Positions 1 through 6,276 of a stretch of 10,539 nucleotides of DNA are shown piece after piece. A model generated the notes under the pieces. That model saw nothing but the letters and a program-made list of their open reading frames with translations. It did no database searches and was not told the origin of the DNA. The position numbers and the translations under genes are program-made. Each line of letters starts with the position of its first letter. Positions within the stretch are counted from its first letter, which is position 1. Origin of the DNA: Deltaproteobacteria bacterium (lineage in GTDB: Bacteria > Desulfobacterota > Dissulfuribacteria > Dissulfuribacterales > UBA3076); the NCBI GenBank assembly GCA_030605675.1, contig JAUWHV010000157.1, positions 1-10,539 on the forward strand, in the 5' to 3' direction.

Positions 1-1
1 G

Positions 2-175
2 ATCACATCCCACACATTTCGTCATAGCTTTGCCACCCACCTTCTTGAGAGAGGCACGGATATCCGTACCATTCAAGCCCTATTGGGGCATAAGGATATC
101 TCCACCACCATGATTTATACCCACGTTTTACAGCAAGGGGGGCACGGTGTCGTTAGTCCCCTGGATGATTTATAA
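2..175 (+). CDS. intI: Integron-type tyrosine recombinase (IntI-like), C-terminal end only, truncated by window edge
   Basis: This is the last 57 residues of a tyrosine recombinase whose start lies left of the window. Visible are the HTFRHSF box (second catalytic His/Arg pair), the LLGHKD box with its His, and the nucleophile Tyr in TTMIYTHV (residue 39 of the fragment). The tail, QGGHGVVSPLDDL, is the feature that separates integron integrases (typical ending GGRGVRSPLD) from XerC/XerD and phage integrases. The family recombines attI and attC sites to capture gene cassettes. The gene points towards the murein/tRNA genes, so any attI and cassette array of the usual divergent layout would lie off the left edge. 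No attC-like site was found downstream to 717. Whether the complete gene is functional cannot be judged. A second, broken copy follows about 55 bases later. Confidence 0.85.
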   Translation: MTSHTFRHSFATHLLERGTDIRTIQALLGHKDISTTMIYTHVLQQGGHGVVSPLDDL

Positions 176-230
176 CCACACAACACCCTGTCCAATAGTT
201 TTGCATTCTCGGATCTGAGACACATCATTG

Positions 231-454
231 CCAAAGCCGCCCTGACAAGTACGCTCCGCGTTTTTTCCTCCTCGCGTCTTGCCCTCGAATAAAATCCATG
301 AATTTTTCAAAAGGCTCGCTATATTCAGTTTTTCGGAGGCAAAACTCACCCCAGGAAACTTGATGCGAAGCATATTGAAAAATTTCTATCACACCTGGCA
401 ACCAAAGGCAATGTTGCCGGTCTCCAGAGCCCGCTGGACAGATTGGGGGACTGA
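231..454 (+). pseudogene. Decayed, internally deleted integron integrase remnant
   Basis: The clear part is a short frame (about 302-454) reading RYIQFFGGKTHPRKL, then DAKHIEKFLSHLATKGNVA, then directly GLQSPLDRLGD and a stop. The first two pieces match the N-terminal SAM-like domain of integron integrases (family pattern: RFI-F-GKRHPR, then a helix ending FL-HLA--G-VA). The last piece matches the extreme C-terminus (GVRSPLDRL). Everything between, including all catalytic boxes, is missing, so the junction at about 415-419 joins the start of the protein to its end. Further upstream, 231-300 shows weaker N-terminal similarity (PKPP-QVRSA in another frame) interrupted by frameshifts and stops at 243, 290 and 299. 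It cannot encode a recombinase. With the fragment at 2-175 this makes two tandem relics of one family, read the same way. The identification is by pattern recognition, not alignment. Confidence 0.65.
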
Positions 455-560
455 ATGCTGGAGGTCAGCAGCGCGGTTTACTGCGTCCGATGGATTGGTT
501 ATAAACCAACGGTGGTTTTGAGATTAGTAGCCTGATGGATTATATTCAGGCAGCGATCTA

Positions 561-588
561 TTGTATTTTATGCGAACACGTCTATTAT
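561..588 (+). promoter_or_regulatory. Candidate sigma70-type promoter for mpl-tgt-yajC
   Basis: TTGTAT (561-566) and TATTAT (583-588) are separated by 16 bases and lie in an AT-rich stretch about 145 bases before the likely start of mpl-tgt. If real, the 9-bp-period inverted repeat at 624-684 would lie in the 5' leader. The match is approximate, and AT-rich spacers yield such pairs by chance. Confidence 0.3.
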
Positions 589-623
589 TTTTCTTTTTAA
601 CTCGATAATATAGGAATTTCCAT

Positions 624-684
624 TTTTTGACAGGATCAACAGGATAAATGAAAATCATGTAGATCCAGTCAATCCTGTCAAAGA
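624..684. repeat. 9-bp-period inverted repeat (ACAGGAT family)
   Basis: The left arm TTTGACAGGAT (626-636) and right arm ATCCTGTCAAA (672-682) are exact reverse complements over 11 bp. The match extends two more pairs outward after one T/G mismatch. Each arm is followed or preceded by a second diverged copy of its 9-bp word (GACAGGATC then AACAGGATA on the left; ATCCAGTCA then ATCCTGTCA on the right). Similar GACAGGAT...ATCCTGTC elements are, as far as I recall, common in spacers of deltaproteobacterial genomes. Transcribed, it would form a hairpin with a loop of about 35 nt. There is no T-tract, so an intrinsic terminator is unlikely. Confidence 0.7.
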
Positions 685-732
685 AAGTCCGCCCGAAGGG
701 CGCTAATTTAAGGTTAATTGAGCTCCTTGAAC

Positions 733-3348
733 ATGTTAAATATAAATCACCAAATCACTCAATCACCAAATCACCAAATCCACATGATCGGCATTTGCGG
801 CACCGGGATGGCTGCCCTTGCCGGCTTGCTCAAGGAAAAGGGATGCAGGGTAAAAGGATCTGACAGTCAGGCCTATCCACCCATGAGTGATGTGCTCAAG
901 GGACTGGGTATTCCTGTAACCCTGGGATACCATCCGGATAATCTGGTTTCTAATCATCCCAATCACCAAATCACCAAATCACCAAATCACCCACTTCCAG
1001 ACGTTGTAATAATAGGAAATGTGATCCGGGCCGATAATCCTGAGGCCATGTATGTGGTCTCCAGGGGCATTCCCCATCTCTCTTTTCCTGAGGCCTTATC
1101 TCTTCTGTTTCTGGAGGACATGAAGCCTTTAGTAGTGGCTGGCACCCACGGCAAGACCACCACATCCGCTTTGCTGGTCTCTGCCCTTGAAGCCTCGGGT
1201 GAAGGCCCTGGTTTTATGGTGGGTGGAATGCTCAAGGCATTTGAATCAGGTTTCCGCGTTGGGCGTCCTCCCTGGTTTGTGCTTGAAGGGGACGAATATG
1301 ACACGGCCTTTTTCGACAAGAGGCCGAAGTTCTTACACTATCGTCCCCATGGTGTAATTCTTACCAGCATAGAGTTTGACCACGCGGATATATATGCTGA
1401 CCTGGATGCAATAAAGCATGCATTTTCCAAACTGGTTGCCTTGATTCCGTCAGAAGGGGTCCTTGTGGCCTGTGCGGATTGGCCGGCGGTTGTGGAGGTT
1501 TGTGCTCAGGCCAGGTGCAAGGTGGTGACATACGGTGAAAGTCAAGGATGCCAGTGGCAACTGGCTGATCTTTCTGTTGATTCCACCGGCACAAGGTTCA
1601 CTGCTGTGCATCATGGAGAGATCTGTGGCGAGGCACGGATAAAGCTTCCCGGCAGACACAATGCCTTGAATGCTTTGAGTACTCTTGCGCTGTGCAGTCA
1701 TCTTGGGATGAAAGAGGATGCAGTTCTGAAGGGACTGGGCTCCTGTGCCGGAGTTAAGAGGAGGCAGGAAATCAGGGGGGAGGTGGCCGGCGTTACGGTA
1801 ATCGATGATTTTGCCCATCATCCAAGGGCGGTCAAGGAGACCCTTGCTGCGCTGAGGTCCGTGTATTCCGGTCGTCGCCTCATAGCTGTGTTTGAGCCAA
1901 GGACCAATACCAGCAGAAGGAGTATCTTCCAGGAGGTTTATGTTCATTCTTTCAGTCCTGCTGATCGAGTGCTGGTGCGAGAGGTGCCTGACCCGGAAAA
2001 GGCCCCGCTAGGAGACAGATTTTCATCCAAAAAACTGGTGGCTGATCTCAAGAACAGGGGCATTGATGCGGCGTACTTCCCGGATGCCGGCGCAATTCTT
2101 AAGGACCTTATGGCAAACCGTTCTGATGGTGATGTAGTGGTGATACTCTCAAATGGTGATTTTGAAGGCCTGCATGAAAAACTGCTATCCGCCCTGTCGT
2201 CAAGTCGTCGAATCGTTAAATCGTTAAAGAGTCAAGTCACCAAATTCCAAGAGCTGTGCAGGAGTTCAAAGGGGTCTGCCAGGAGGGGCCGTCTGCATAC
2301 TGCGCATGGGGTGGTGGAGACGCCCGAATTTATGCCGGTTGGGACCCAGGCCACGGTAAAGGCATTGACACCTGAAGACCTCAAGGGATTTGGTGCCCAG
2401 ATAATTTTAAGTAATACCTATCATCTGTATCTGCGTCCTGGTTATGAGATCATAAGGGAACTCGGCGGCCTGCACCGGTTCATGGGGTGGGACCGTCCTA
2501 TCCTGACAGATAGCGGTGGTTTTCAGGTCTACAGTCTTGCAGCACTCGGAAAGGTAGAGGAAGAAGGTCTTACATTTCGCTCCCATATAGACGGGTCTCT
2601 TCACAAACTCACGCCGGAGCTTGTTATAAAGATCCAGGAGGCCCTGGGTTCAGACATAATGATGTGCCTCGACTCCTGCATCCCTTATCCGGCCGGTGAG
2701 GAAGATGTAAAAAATGCTACTGAACTGACCACGCGATGGGCCAAGAGGTCCTTGGAGGCGAGAACAAGGCGGGATCTTTTACTATTCTCTATTGTACAGG
2801 GAGGGATGGACCCTGCGATGAGACAACAAAGTGCATTAGATCTCCTTGAATTTGGTTTTGACGGATATGCCATCGGTGGACTCAGTGTCGGTGAGCCAAA
2901 AGAACTTATGTTTGAGATGATCGATATTACAAGGCCCTTAATCCCGGACAGGTATCCTGTCTATGTAATGGGGGTTGGTAACCCGGAAGACCTGGTTGAG
3001 GGAGTGGCGAGAGGAGTTGATATGTTCGACTGCGTGATGCCTACCAGGAACGCCAGGAACGGGATGCTCTTTACTTCCTTCGGACACATTGTTATAAAGA
3101 ATTCTCGTTTTGCCAGGGATTCGAGGCCAATAGACCCTGCCTGCACGTGTTATACTTGCAGGAATTACTCCCGTGCCTATTTGAGGCACCTTTTTATCGC
3201 AAAGGAGTTGTTGGCCCATAGGCTTAATACTATTCACAACTTGCATTATTTTTTGCATCTCATGAAAGAGATGCGGGAGGCCATAGAAAAGGACAGGTTT
3301 GAGGCCTTCAAACAAGAATTTTATTCAAAAAGGGAGATCACCGGATGA
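733..3348 (+). CDS. mpl-tgt: Fused Mpl-type UDP-N-acetylmuramate:tripeptide ligase and tRNA-guanine transglycosylase
   Basis: One open frame of 871 residues carries two complete enzymes. Residues 18 to about 490 are a Mur-family ligase of the Mpl type, which reattaches recycled L-Ala-D-Glu-meso-DAP to UDP-MurNAc with ATP in the cytoplasm. Evidence is the N-terminal MIGICGTGM Rossmann loop, the ATP loop GTHGKTTT (137-144), the Mpl-typical EGDEYDTAFFDKR (185-197) and EFDHADIYADL, and the closing VVVILSNGDFEGLHEKLL. Residues about 505-871 are Tgt. No stop ends Mpl, and no ATG, GTG or TTG opens Tgt in this frame near the junction. The start is uncertain: TTG 718 has AAGG four bases upstream, ATG 733 has only a weak GAG, and ATG 784 fits the family N-terminus but lacks a Shine-Dalgarno site. 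Arrays of 8-bp words encode residues 5-17, 74-87 and the linker 491-506. The stop overlaps yajC, suggesting translational coupling. A missed frameshift in the assembly is the main alternative. Confidence 0.85.
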   Translation: MLNINHQITQSPNHQIHMIGICGTGMAALAGLLKEKGCRVKGSDSQAYPPMSDVLKGLGIPVTLGYHPDNLVSNHPNHQITKSPNHPLPDVVIIGNVIRADNPEAMYVVSRGIPHLSFPEALSLLFLEDMKPLVVAGTHGKTTTSALLVSALEASGEGPGFMVGGMLKAFESGFRVGRPPWFVLEGDEYDTAFFDKRPKFLHYRPHGVILTSIEFDHADIYADLDAIKHAFSKLVALIPSEGVLVACADWPAVVEVCAQARCKVVTYGESQGCQWQLADLSVDSTGTRFTAVHHGEICGEARIKLPGRHNALNALSTLALCSHLGMKEDAVLKGLGSCAGVKRRQEIRGEVAGVTVIDDFAHHPRAVKETLAALRSVYSGRRLIAVFEPRTNTSRRSIFQEVYVHSFSPADRVLVREVPDPEKAPLGDRFSSKKLVADLKNRGIDAAYFPDAGAILKDLMANRSDGDVVVILSNGDFEGLHEKLLSALSSSRRIVKSLKSQVTKFQELCRSSKGSARRGRLHTAHGVVETPEFMPVGTQATVKALTPEDLKGFGAQIILSNTYHLYLRPGYEIIRELGGLHRFMGWDRPILTDSGGFQVYSLAALGKVEEEGLTFRSHIDGSLHKLTPELVIKIQEALGSDIMMCLDSCIPYPAGEEDVKNATELTTRWAKRSLEARTRRDLLLFSIVQGGMDPAMRQQSALDLLEFGFDGYAIGGLSVGEPKELMFEMIDITRPLIPDRYPVYVMGVGNPEDLVEGVARGVDMFDCVMPTRNARNGMLFTSFGHIVIKNSRFARDSRPIDPACTCYTCRNYSRAYLRHLFIAKELLAHRLNTIHNLHYFLHLMKEMREAIEKDRFEAFKQEFYSKREITG
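745..784 (+). repeat. Five-unit 8-bp array at the 5' end of mpl-tgt
   Basis: Five consecutive 8-bp words are AATCACCA, AATCACTC, AATCACCA, AATCACCA and AATCCACA. They lie between the upstream start candidates (718, 733) and the ATG (784) that fits the Mpl family N-terminus. If translated they give a polar Asn/His/Gln/Pro tail. If translation starts at 784 they form the leader instead, leaving no Shine-Dalgarno site. Confidence 0.85.
952..992 (+). repeat. 8-bp array inside the Mpl coding region
   Basis: The same word as at 745-784 recurs: AATCATCC, one C, then AATCACCA three times and AATCACCC (961-992). It encodes NHPNHQITKSPNHP between GYHPDNL and PDVVIIGN, two stretches that lie close together in ordinary Mpl proteins. 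It therefore reads as an insertion of about 15-20 residues into the first domain, in a surface loop by inference. The reading frame is intact on both sides. Confidence 0.85.
2203..2250 (+). repeat. Diverged 8-bp array at the Mpl/Tgt junction
   Basis: Six 8-bp steps are AGTCGTCG, AATCGTTA, AATCGTTA, AAGAGTCA, AGTCACCA and AATTCCAA. They encode the basic linker SRRIVKSLKSQVTKFQ between the last Mpl helix and the first Tgt strand. One unit (AGTCACCA) is close to the AATCACCA word used twice earlier in the same gene. The array is best read as a former intergenic spacer now translated. Confidence 0.7.
2245..3345 (+). other. tgt: Tgt module: queuine/preQ1 tRNA-guanine transglycosylase part of the fusion
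   Basis: This part, about 367 residues, is the usual length of bacterial Tgt. The enzyme swaps guanine-34 for preQ1 in GUN-anticodon tRNAs, the committed step of queuosine tRNA modification. Visible motifs, numbered from ATG 733, are RRGRLHTAHG at the start, NTYHLYLRPG, the general acid/base Asp593 in TDSGGFQVYSL, IGGLSVGE, and the nucleophile Asp766 in FDCVMPTRNARNG. The zinc site is Cys804-x-Cys806-x2-Cys809 with His835, the same 26-residue spacing to His as in E. coli Tgt. Nothing catalytic is missing, so the module should be active even though it has no start codon of its own. The neighbour order tgt-yajC is the standard bacterial one, which suggests tgt was once a free-standing gene whose upstream spacer was absorbed. 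Confidence 0.9.
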
Positions 3349-3677
3349 TGATATTGTCAATAGCTTATGCCATGGGGCCCCCCTCTGGAAGTGAAGGGGG
3401 AAACCCACTTACGGCCTTTCTGCCCCTGATCATTATTTTTGCTATTTTTTATTTTCTTTTGATCAGACCGCAGCAGAAAAGGGCAAAGGATCACAGAAAC
3501 TTCCTGGATTCCGTGAGTCGTGGAGATGAAGTTATAACCACAGGCGGGTTGATAGGCAAGATAACAGGCCTTACAGATGACGTGGTTACCTTAGAAGTGG
3601 CAGACAAGGTAAAGGTCAAGGTAGCACGGGCACAAATTGCCGGCAAACCCCCCAGGACTGACAGGACTGATAAGTAA
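3345..3677 (+). CDS. yajC: YajC, Sec translocon accessory membrane protein
   Basis: This 110-residue protein has a short N-terminal segment rich in Gly/Pro/Ser, one transmembrane helix (about residues 24-41, FLPLIIIFAIFYFLLI) and the family signature RPQQKRAKDHRNFLDSVSRGDEVITTGGLIGKI. A basic cytoplasmic tail follows. YajC associates with SecDF and YidC at the SecYEG translocon and is usually dispensable. The ATG at 3345 overlaps the stop of mpl-tgt (ATGA), and AGGGAG at 3331-3336 sits eight bases before it, so coupled translation is likely. A second ATG follows immediately at 3348. Normally secD and secF come next; here the frame is followed by a repeat-bearing spacer and a convergent operon, so the Sec genes must be elsewhere or lost. 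Confidence 0.93.
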   Translation: MMILSIAYAMGPPSGSEGGNPLTAFLPLIIIFAIFYFLLIRPQQKRAKDHRNFLDSVSRGDEVITTGGLIGKITGLTDDVVTLEVADKVKVKVARAQIAGKPPRTDRTDK

Positions 3678-3867
3678 CGTCTATTTTAACTACTCAGGTG
3701 GATAGGCTGAAGACTGAAGACTGAAGACTGTTAGGATAAAACGCATTTTAAAGCCATGTGTGGTGCAAGAACCAGATATTTCCGCCAAAGTACGGCAATC
3801 ATGCTCTTCTTACCCCTTCAGCCTTCAGTCTAAACCCCTTCAGCCTGACTACGTAAGTAGTTACATT
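3678..3867. other. Convergent spacer between yajC and mnmE with inverted heptamer arrays
   Basis: There is no gene. The left part holds four 7-bp words (GGCTGAA, GACTGAA, GACTGAA, GACTGTT; 3705-3732). The right part holds the complementary words: CTTCAGTC (3823-3830) can pair with GACTGAAG (3712-3719), and CTTCAGCCT (3838-3846) with AGGCTGAAG (3704-3712). A smaller stem, ACTAC GTAA GTAGT (3848-3861), sits just past the mnmE stop. These could form a bidirectional RNA structure ending both transcripts, but no T-run typical of an intrinsic terminator is present. Confidence 0.6.
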
Positions 3868-5298
3868 CTATTTGCCAAGGCAGAAATGGCTAAAGATGTG
3901 GTCCAACACTTCGTCAGTGATGCTATCTCCTGTGATTTCTCCCAGGACATTCATTGCGTCTCTTAAGTCAATAGAAACCAGATCAGGACTGATGCCCTGA
4001 GAGATGCTGTCAACTGCCCTGTTCACAGCCTTGCAGGCCGTCTCCAATGCCTCTTTTTGCCTTAGATTAGGAACTATATCCGGAGGCTCTGCCGGCGCTT
4101 CATCCAATAATTTATTTATCATAAGCCTTGACAGGTTCTCAAGCCCTTCTCCTGTAATTGCAGAGGTCCCCACCCAAATACTGCCGGCCATCTCTTGCAT
4201 CCGGTTGAAGATCTTGCTCGCCTGCTTCCCTGCTACGAATTTCCAGGAATGAACCTTGTCTATTTTGTTAAATACTATGAGAATTTTTTTTCGTTTTGTA
4301 AGGGCATCCAGTGTCTCCAGGGCCCCGAAATCTTCCGGGCATATGGGCTCGCTCAGATCCAGCATCCAGAGAGCAGCCTGTGCAAGTTTTGCCTTTTTTC
4401 GAACTTTTTCAATACCAATTGTCTCTATTGGATCAGGGTCCGGCCGAATGCCGGCCGTATCAATCAATCTAACTAATATCCCTTCAATGTTAAGAACCGC
4501 CTCTATCGTGTCCCTGGTGGTTCCGGGAATGGAAGTTACAATGGCTCTGTCCTCACAGGCCAGGGCGTTAAGCAGGCTGGATTTCCCGACATTCGGCCTG
4601 CCGACAATCAGGACTTCTGCCCCTTCCTTGTAGATCTTTCCCCTGTCGAATGCATCGATCATGGCATTAAGGGGATCTTGAGCACCGGTTATCAGAAGTT
4701 CTCTGAGCCGGGTCTCTGTGATAATTTCTACGTCTTCATCCGGATAGTCTATGGCGACTTCAAGGGTGGCTATAGATTCTTTGATAGTGTCGCGGATTTC
4801 TTTAATCCCTTTGGATAGATATCCCTGCAATTGTTTGACCGCAAGTTGCCCTGCGGTGTCCCCGCAAGCTAGAGATAGGTCAAGCACTGCCTCTGCCTGG
4901 GTAAGGTCAATTCTCCCGCTCAGAAAAGCCCTTTTTGTGAATTCACCGGGATCTGCCAGGCGTGCACCCTGTCCGATCAGTGTCTCAAGAATACGACGCA
5001 AGATTGCAGGACCGCTGTGACATTGGATTTCCAGGACGTCTTCCTTCGTGTAGCTGTGAGGGGCCTTCATCAGTACGGCCAGAACCTCGTCCATAACTGC
5101 ATCATTCTGTGGATCGCAGGCCCAGCCATAGTAAAGTCGATGGGATTGTATTACTTCAATGGGCTTTGCCGGCCGGAATACGGATCTGAAAAGTTGTGCT
5201 GAAAGAGGACCGCTTACTCGAACTATCCCTATCCCGCCTGGTCCCGAGGGAGTAGCCAGGGCAGCTATTGTGTCGTCCTCTCTGGATATGTCAGGCAT
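3868..5298 (-). CDS. mnmE: tRNA uridine-5-carboxymethylaminomethyl modification GTPase MnmE (TrmE)
   Basis: This 476-residue protein is full length for MnmE. The family, with MnmG, installs the (carboxymethyl)aminomethyl group on wobble U34 of certain tRNAs, using formyl-tetrahydrofolate-derived carbon and GTP hydrolysis. The N-terminal folate-binding domain starts with DTIAALATPSGPGGIGIVRVSG. The helical domain is interrupted by the G domain: P-loop GRPNVGKS (233-240), GTTRD (259-263), DTAG (280-283), NKID (344-347), SA (379-380). The C-terminal FCLGK carries the conserved Cys473. It is the last gene of the rpmH cluster, separated from jag by a 147-base spacer full of heptamer repeats, with no clear Shine-Dalgarno before its ATG. 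Nothing appears broken. Confidence 0.96.
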   Translation of the reverse strand: MPDISREDDTIAALATPSGPGGIGIVRVSGPLSAQLFRSVFRPAKPIEVIQSHRLYYGWACDPQNDAVMDEVLAVLMKAPHSYTKEDVLEIQCHSGPAILRRILETLIGQGARLADPGEFTKRAFLSGRIDLTQAEAVLDLSLACGDTAGQLAVKQLQGYLSKGIKEIRDTIKESIATLEVAIDYPDEDVEIITETRLRELLITGAQDPLNAMIDAFDRGKIYKEGAEVLIVGRPNVGKSSLLNALACEDRAIVTSIPGTTRDTIEAVLNIEGILVRLIDTAGIRPDPDPIETIGIEKVRKKAKLAQAALWMLDLSEPICPEDFGALETLDALTKRKKILIVFNKIDKVHSWKFVAGKQASKIFNRMQEMAGSIWVGTSAITGEGLENLSRLMINKLLDEAPAEPPDIVPNLRQKEALETACKAVNRAVDSISQGISPDLVSIDLRDAMNVLGEITGDSITDEVLDHIFSHFCLGK

Positions 5299-5310
5299 AA
5301 ATTAGGTATT

Positions 5311-5452
5311 TAGGTGGAAGGTAGAAGGCTGAAGGCTGAAGGTGGAAGGCTGAAGGTAGAAGGTAGAAGGTAGAAGAATATCAATCATCTCGTAACGCTC
5401 GAATGCCCTATGTTTTGTCCCTATTAGCCTTCAGCCTTCTACCTTCTACCTA
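5311..5452. repeat. 27-bp inverted repeat spanning the jag-mnmE spacer
   Basis: The left arm (5311-5337) and right arm (5426-5452) pair at 26 of 27 positions, 19 of them in one unbroken inner run (5319-5337 with 5426-5444). The loop is 88 bases. The right arm is a reversed partial copy of the heptamer array and overlaps the stop codon of jag (5446-5448). RNA from the minus-strand operon would carry a long stem between jag and mnmE. It lacks a following T-tract, so a processing site or mRNA-stability element fits better than an intrinsic terminator. Confidence 0.85.
5313..5375 (+). repeat. Nine-unit perfect-period heptamer array (GGYNGAA) in the jag-mnmE spacer
   Basis: Nine uninterrupted 7-bp units all fit GGYNGAA: GGTGGAA, GGTAGAA, GGCTGAA, GGCTGAA, GGTGGAA, GGCTGAA, then GGTAGAA three times. 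The array fills the leader of mnmE on the minus strand, 15 bases before its start codon. Three alternative words are shuffled, which suggests both slippage and point change. A similar word set (GGCTGAA, GACTGAA) appears at 3705-3732. Confidence 0.9.
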
Positions 5453-6261
5453 CTATTTGTATTGCGTTGCCTGGACCTGGCGGGGTTGATCACGACCTTG
5501 CGCATGATTCCTTCGCCCACACTGTGGGTACGTATGCCTTTAACGTTCTTGAGGGTCAAGTGGACCAGTCTACGCTCCCTTGCTCCCAATGGCTGAAGTG
5601 TTACCGGGCGTCCGATTTTTTGGGCCTTTTTTGCCATACGGTGTGCAAGAAGCGAGATACTCTTTTCCCTTTTTTCCCGATAGCCCTGTGCTTCCAGCTT
5701 AATCCCGGTACGGCTTTCGACCTTGTGTCGCAGAATACGGTTAACAATATATTCTAATGCATTAAGATTTTGGCCTTCTTTCCCTATGATCAGGGAAAGA
5801 TCTTCCCCGGATATGTCCAGATACGGTCCTTCTTCGTCGGCCTTGATCTCTACTTGTCCCGCAAGACCGGCCCTATTCAAAAGTTCCTCAGTGATCTCCA
5901 TGGCAAGAGAGATGTGTTTATCCAGATCTTCCGGAACATCTTTGCCGGGTTTGATCTCATCCTCTTCGGATTCAGGTACTTCGGGTGTGTGACGATTGGC
6001 TTCAGCCTCTAACGGCACGTTTTCTTCTTCTGGTTTTTTTTCTGTAACCGGAGGAGTGAACTCTTTAAGCACGGCCTGTATCTTGGCCTTGCGTCCTCCC
6101 AGTCCGAATATGCCTGTGGACCCCCGGGTTAGTATATTGATTTCAAGATCGTCAGGCTTTGCCTCAAAATATTTGCATGCAGCTTCTATGGCATAGTCTA
6201 CGGTTTTGCCGTCAAATTCTCTTGATTCTTGTGCCGATGCAGAAGATTTGTTATCTGTCAT
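5446..6261 (-). CDS. jag: Jag/KhpB-like RNA-binding protein (Jag_N, KH, R3H)
   Basis: This 271-residue protein has the full three-part Jag architecture. The Jag-N domain is at residues about 15-64 (FDGKTVDYAIEAA, GIFGLGGRKAKI). An acidic, Pro/Glu-rich linker follows at about 68-112. The KH domain carries the loop IIGKEGQNLNAL (158-169). The R3H domain is at about 227-258 with Arg230 and His234 of the R-x3-H motif. In Gram-positive bacteria the homologue KhpB binds RNA with KhpA and affects cell elongation and division; its role in Gram-negatives is less studied. It lies 15 bases after yidC, as in most genomes. Its last codons (RQRNTNSR) and stop lie next to and inside the heptamer inverted repeat, so the repeat may have set the present C-terminus. 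Confidence 0.94.
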   Translation of the reverse strand: MTDNKSSASAQESREFDGKTVDYAIEAACKYFEAKPDDLEINILTRGSTGIFGLGGRKAKIQAVLKEFTPPVTEKKPEEENVPLEAEANRHTPEVPESEEDEIKPGKDVPEDLDKHISLAMEITEELLNRAGLAGQVEIKADEEGPYLDISGEDLSLIIGKEGQNLNALEYIVNRILRHKVESRTGIKLEAQGYREKREKSISLLAHRMAKKAQKIGRPVTLQPLGARERRLVHLTLKNVKGIRTHSVGEGIMRKVVINPARSRQRNTNSR

Positions 6262-6276
6262 TATCTTTTATTCCAC

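Larger units (their letters stand above)
455..717. other. Gene-free spacer upstream of mpl-tgt
   Basis: No convincing gene is visible. The stretch holds a small perfect stem (TTGGTT, loop ATA, AACCAA, 495-509), a candidate promoter, a 9-bp-period inverted repeat and a 5-bp GC stem (CGCCC GAA GGGCG, 690-702) shortly before the start region of mpl-tgt. No attC-like core-site pair (GTTRRRY with RYYYAAC) could be found in it. Confidence 0.5.

Noticed and set aside
279..521. 80-codon plus-strand frame after the recombinase fragment
   Set aside because: The recognisable integrase remnant switches frame across this stretch, so the frame is a by-product of a pseudogene.
176..717. attC recombination site or gene cassette beside the integron integrase
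   Set aside because: No paired GTTRRRY/RYYYAAC core sites with flanking complementarity could be found by eye.
1450..1947. 165-codon open frame on the minus strand inside mpl
   Set aside because: Antisense shadow of a motif-confirmed enzyme; no family resemblance and no ribosome binding site.
5313..5375. Heptamer array considered as CRISPR
   Set aside because: Seven-base units without spacers; not a CRISPR repeat architecture.
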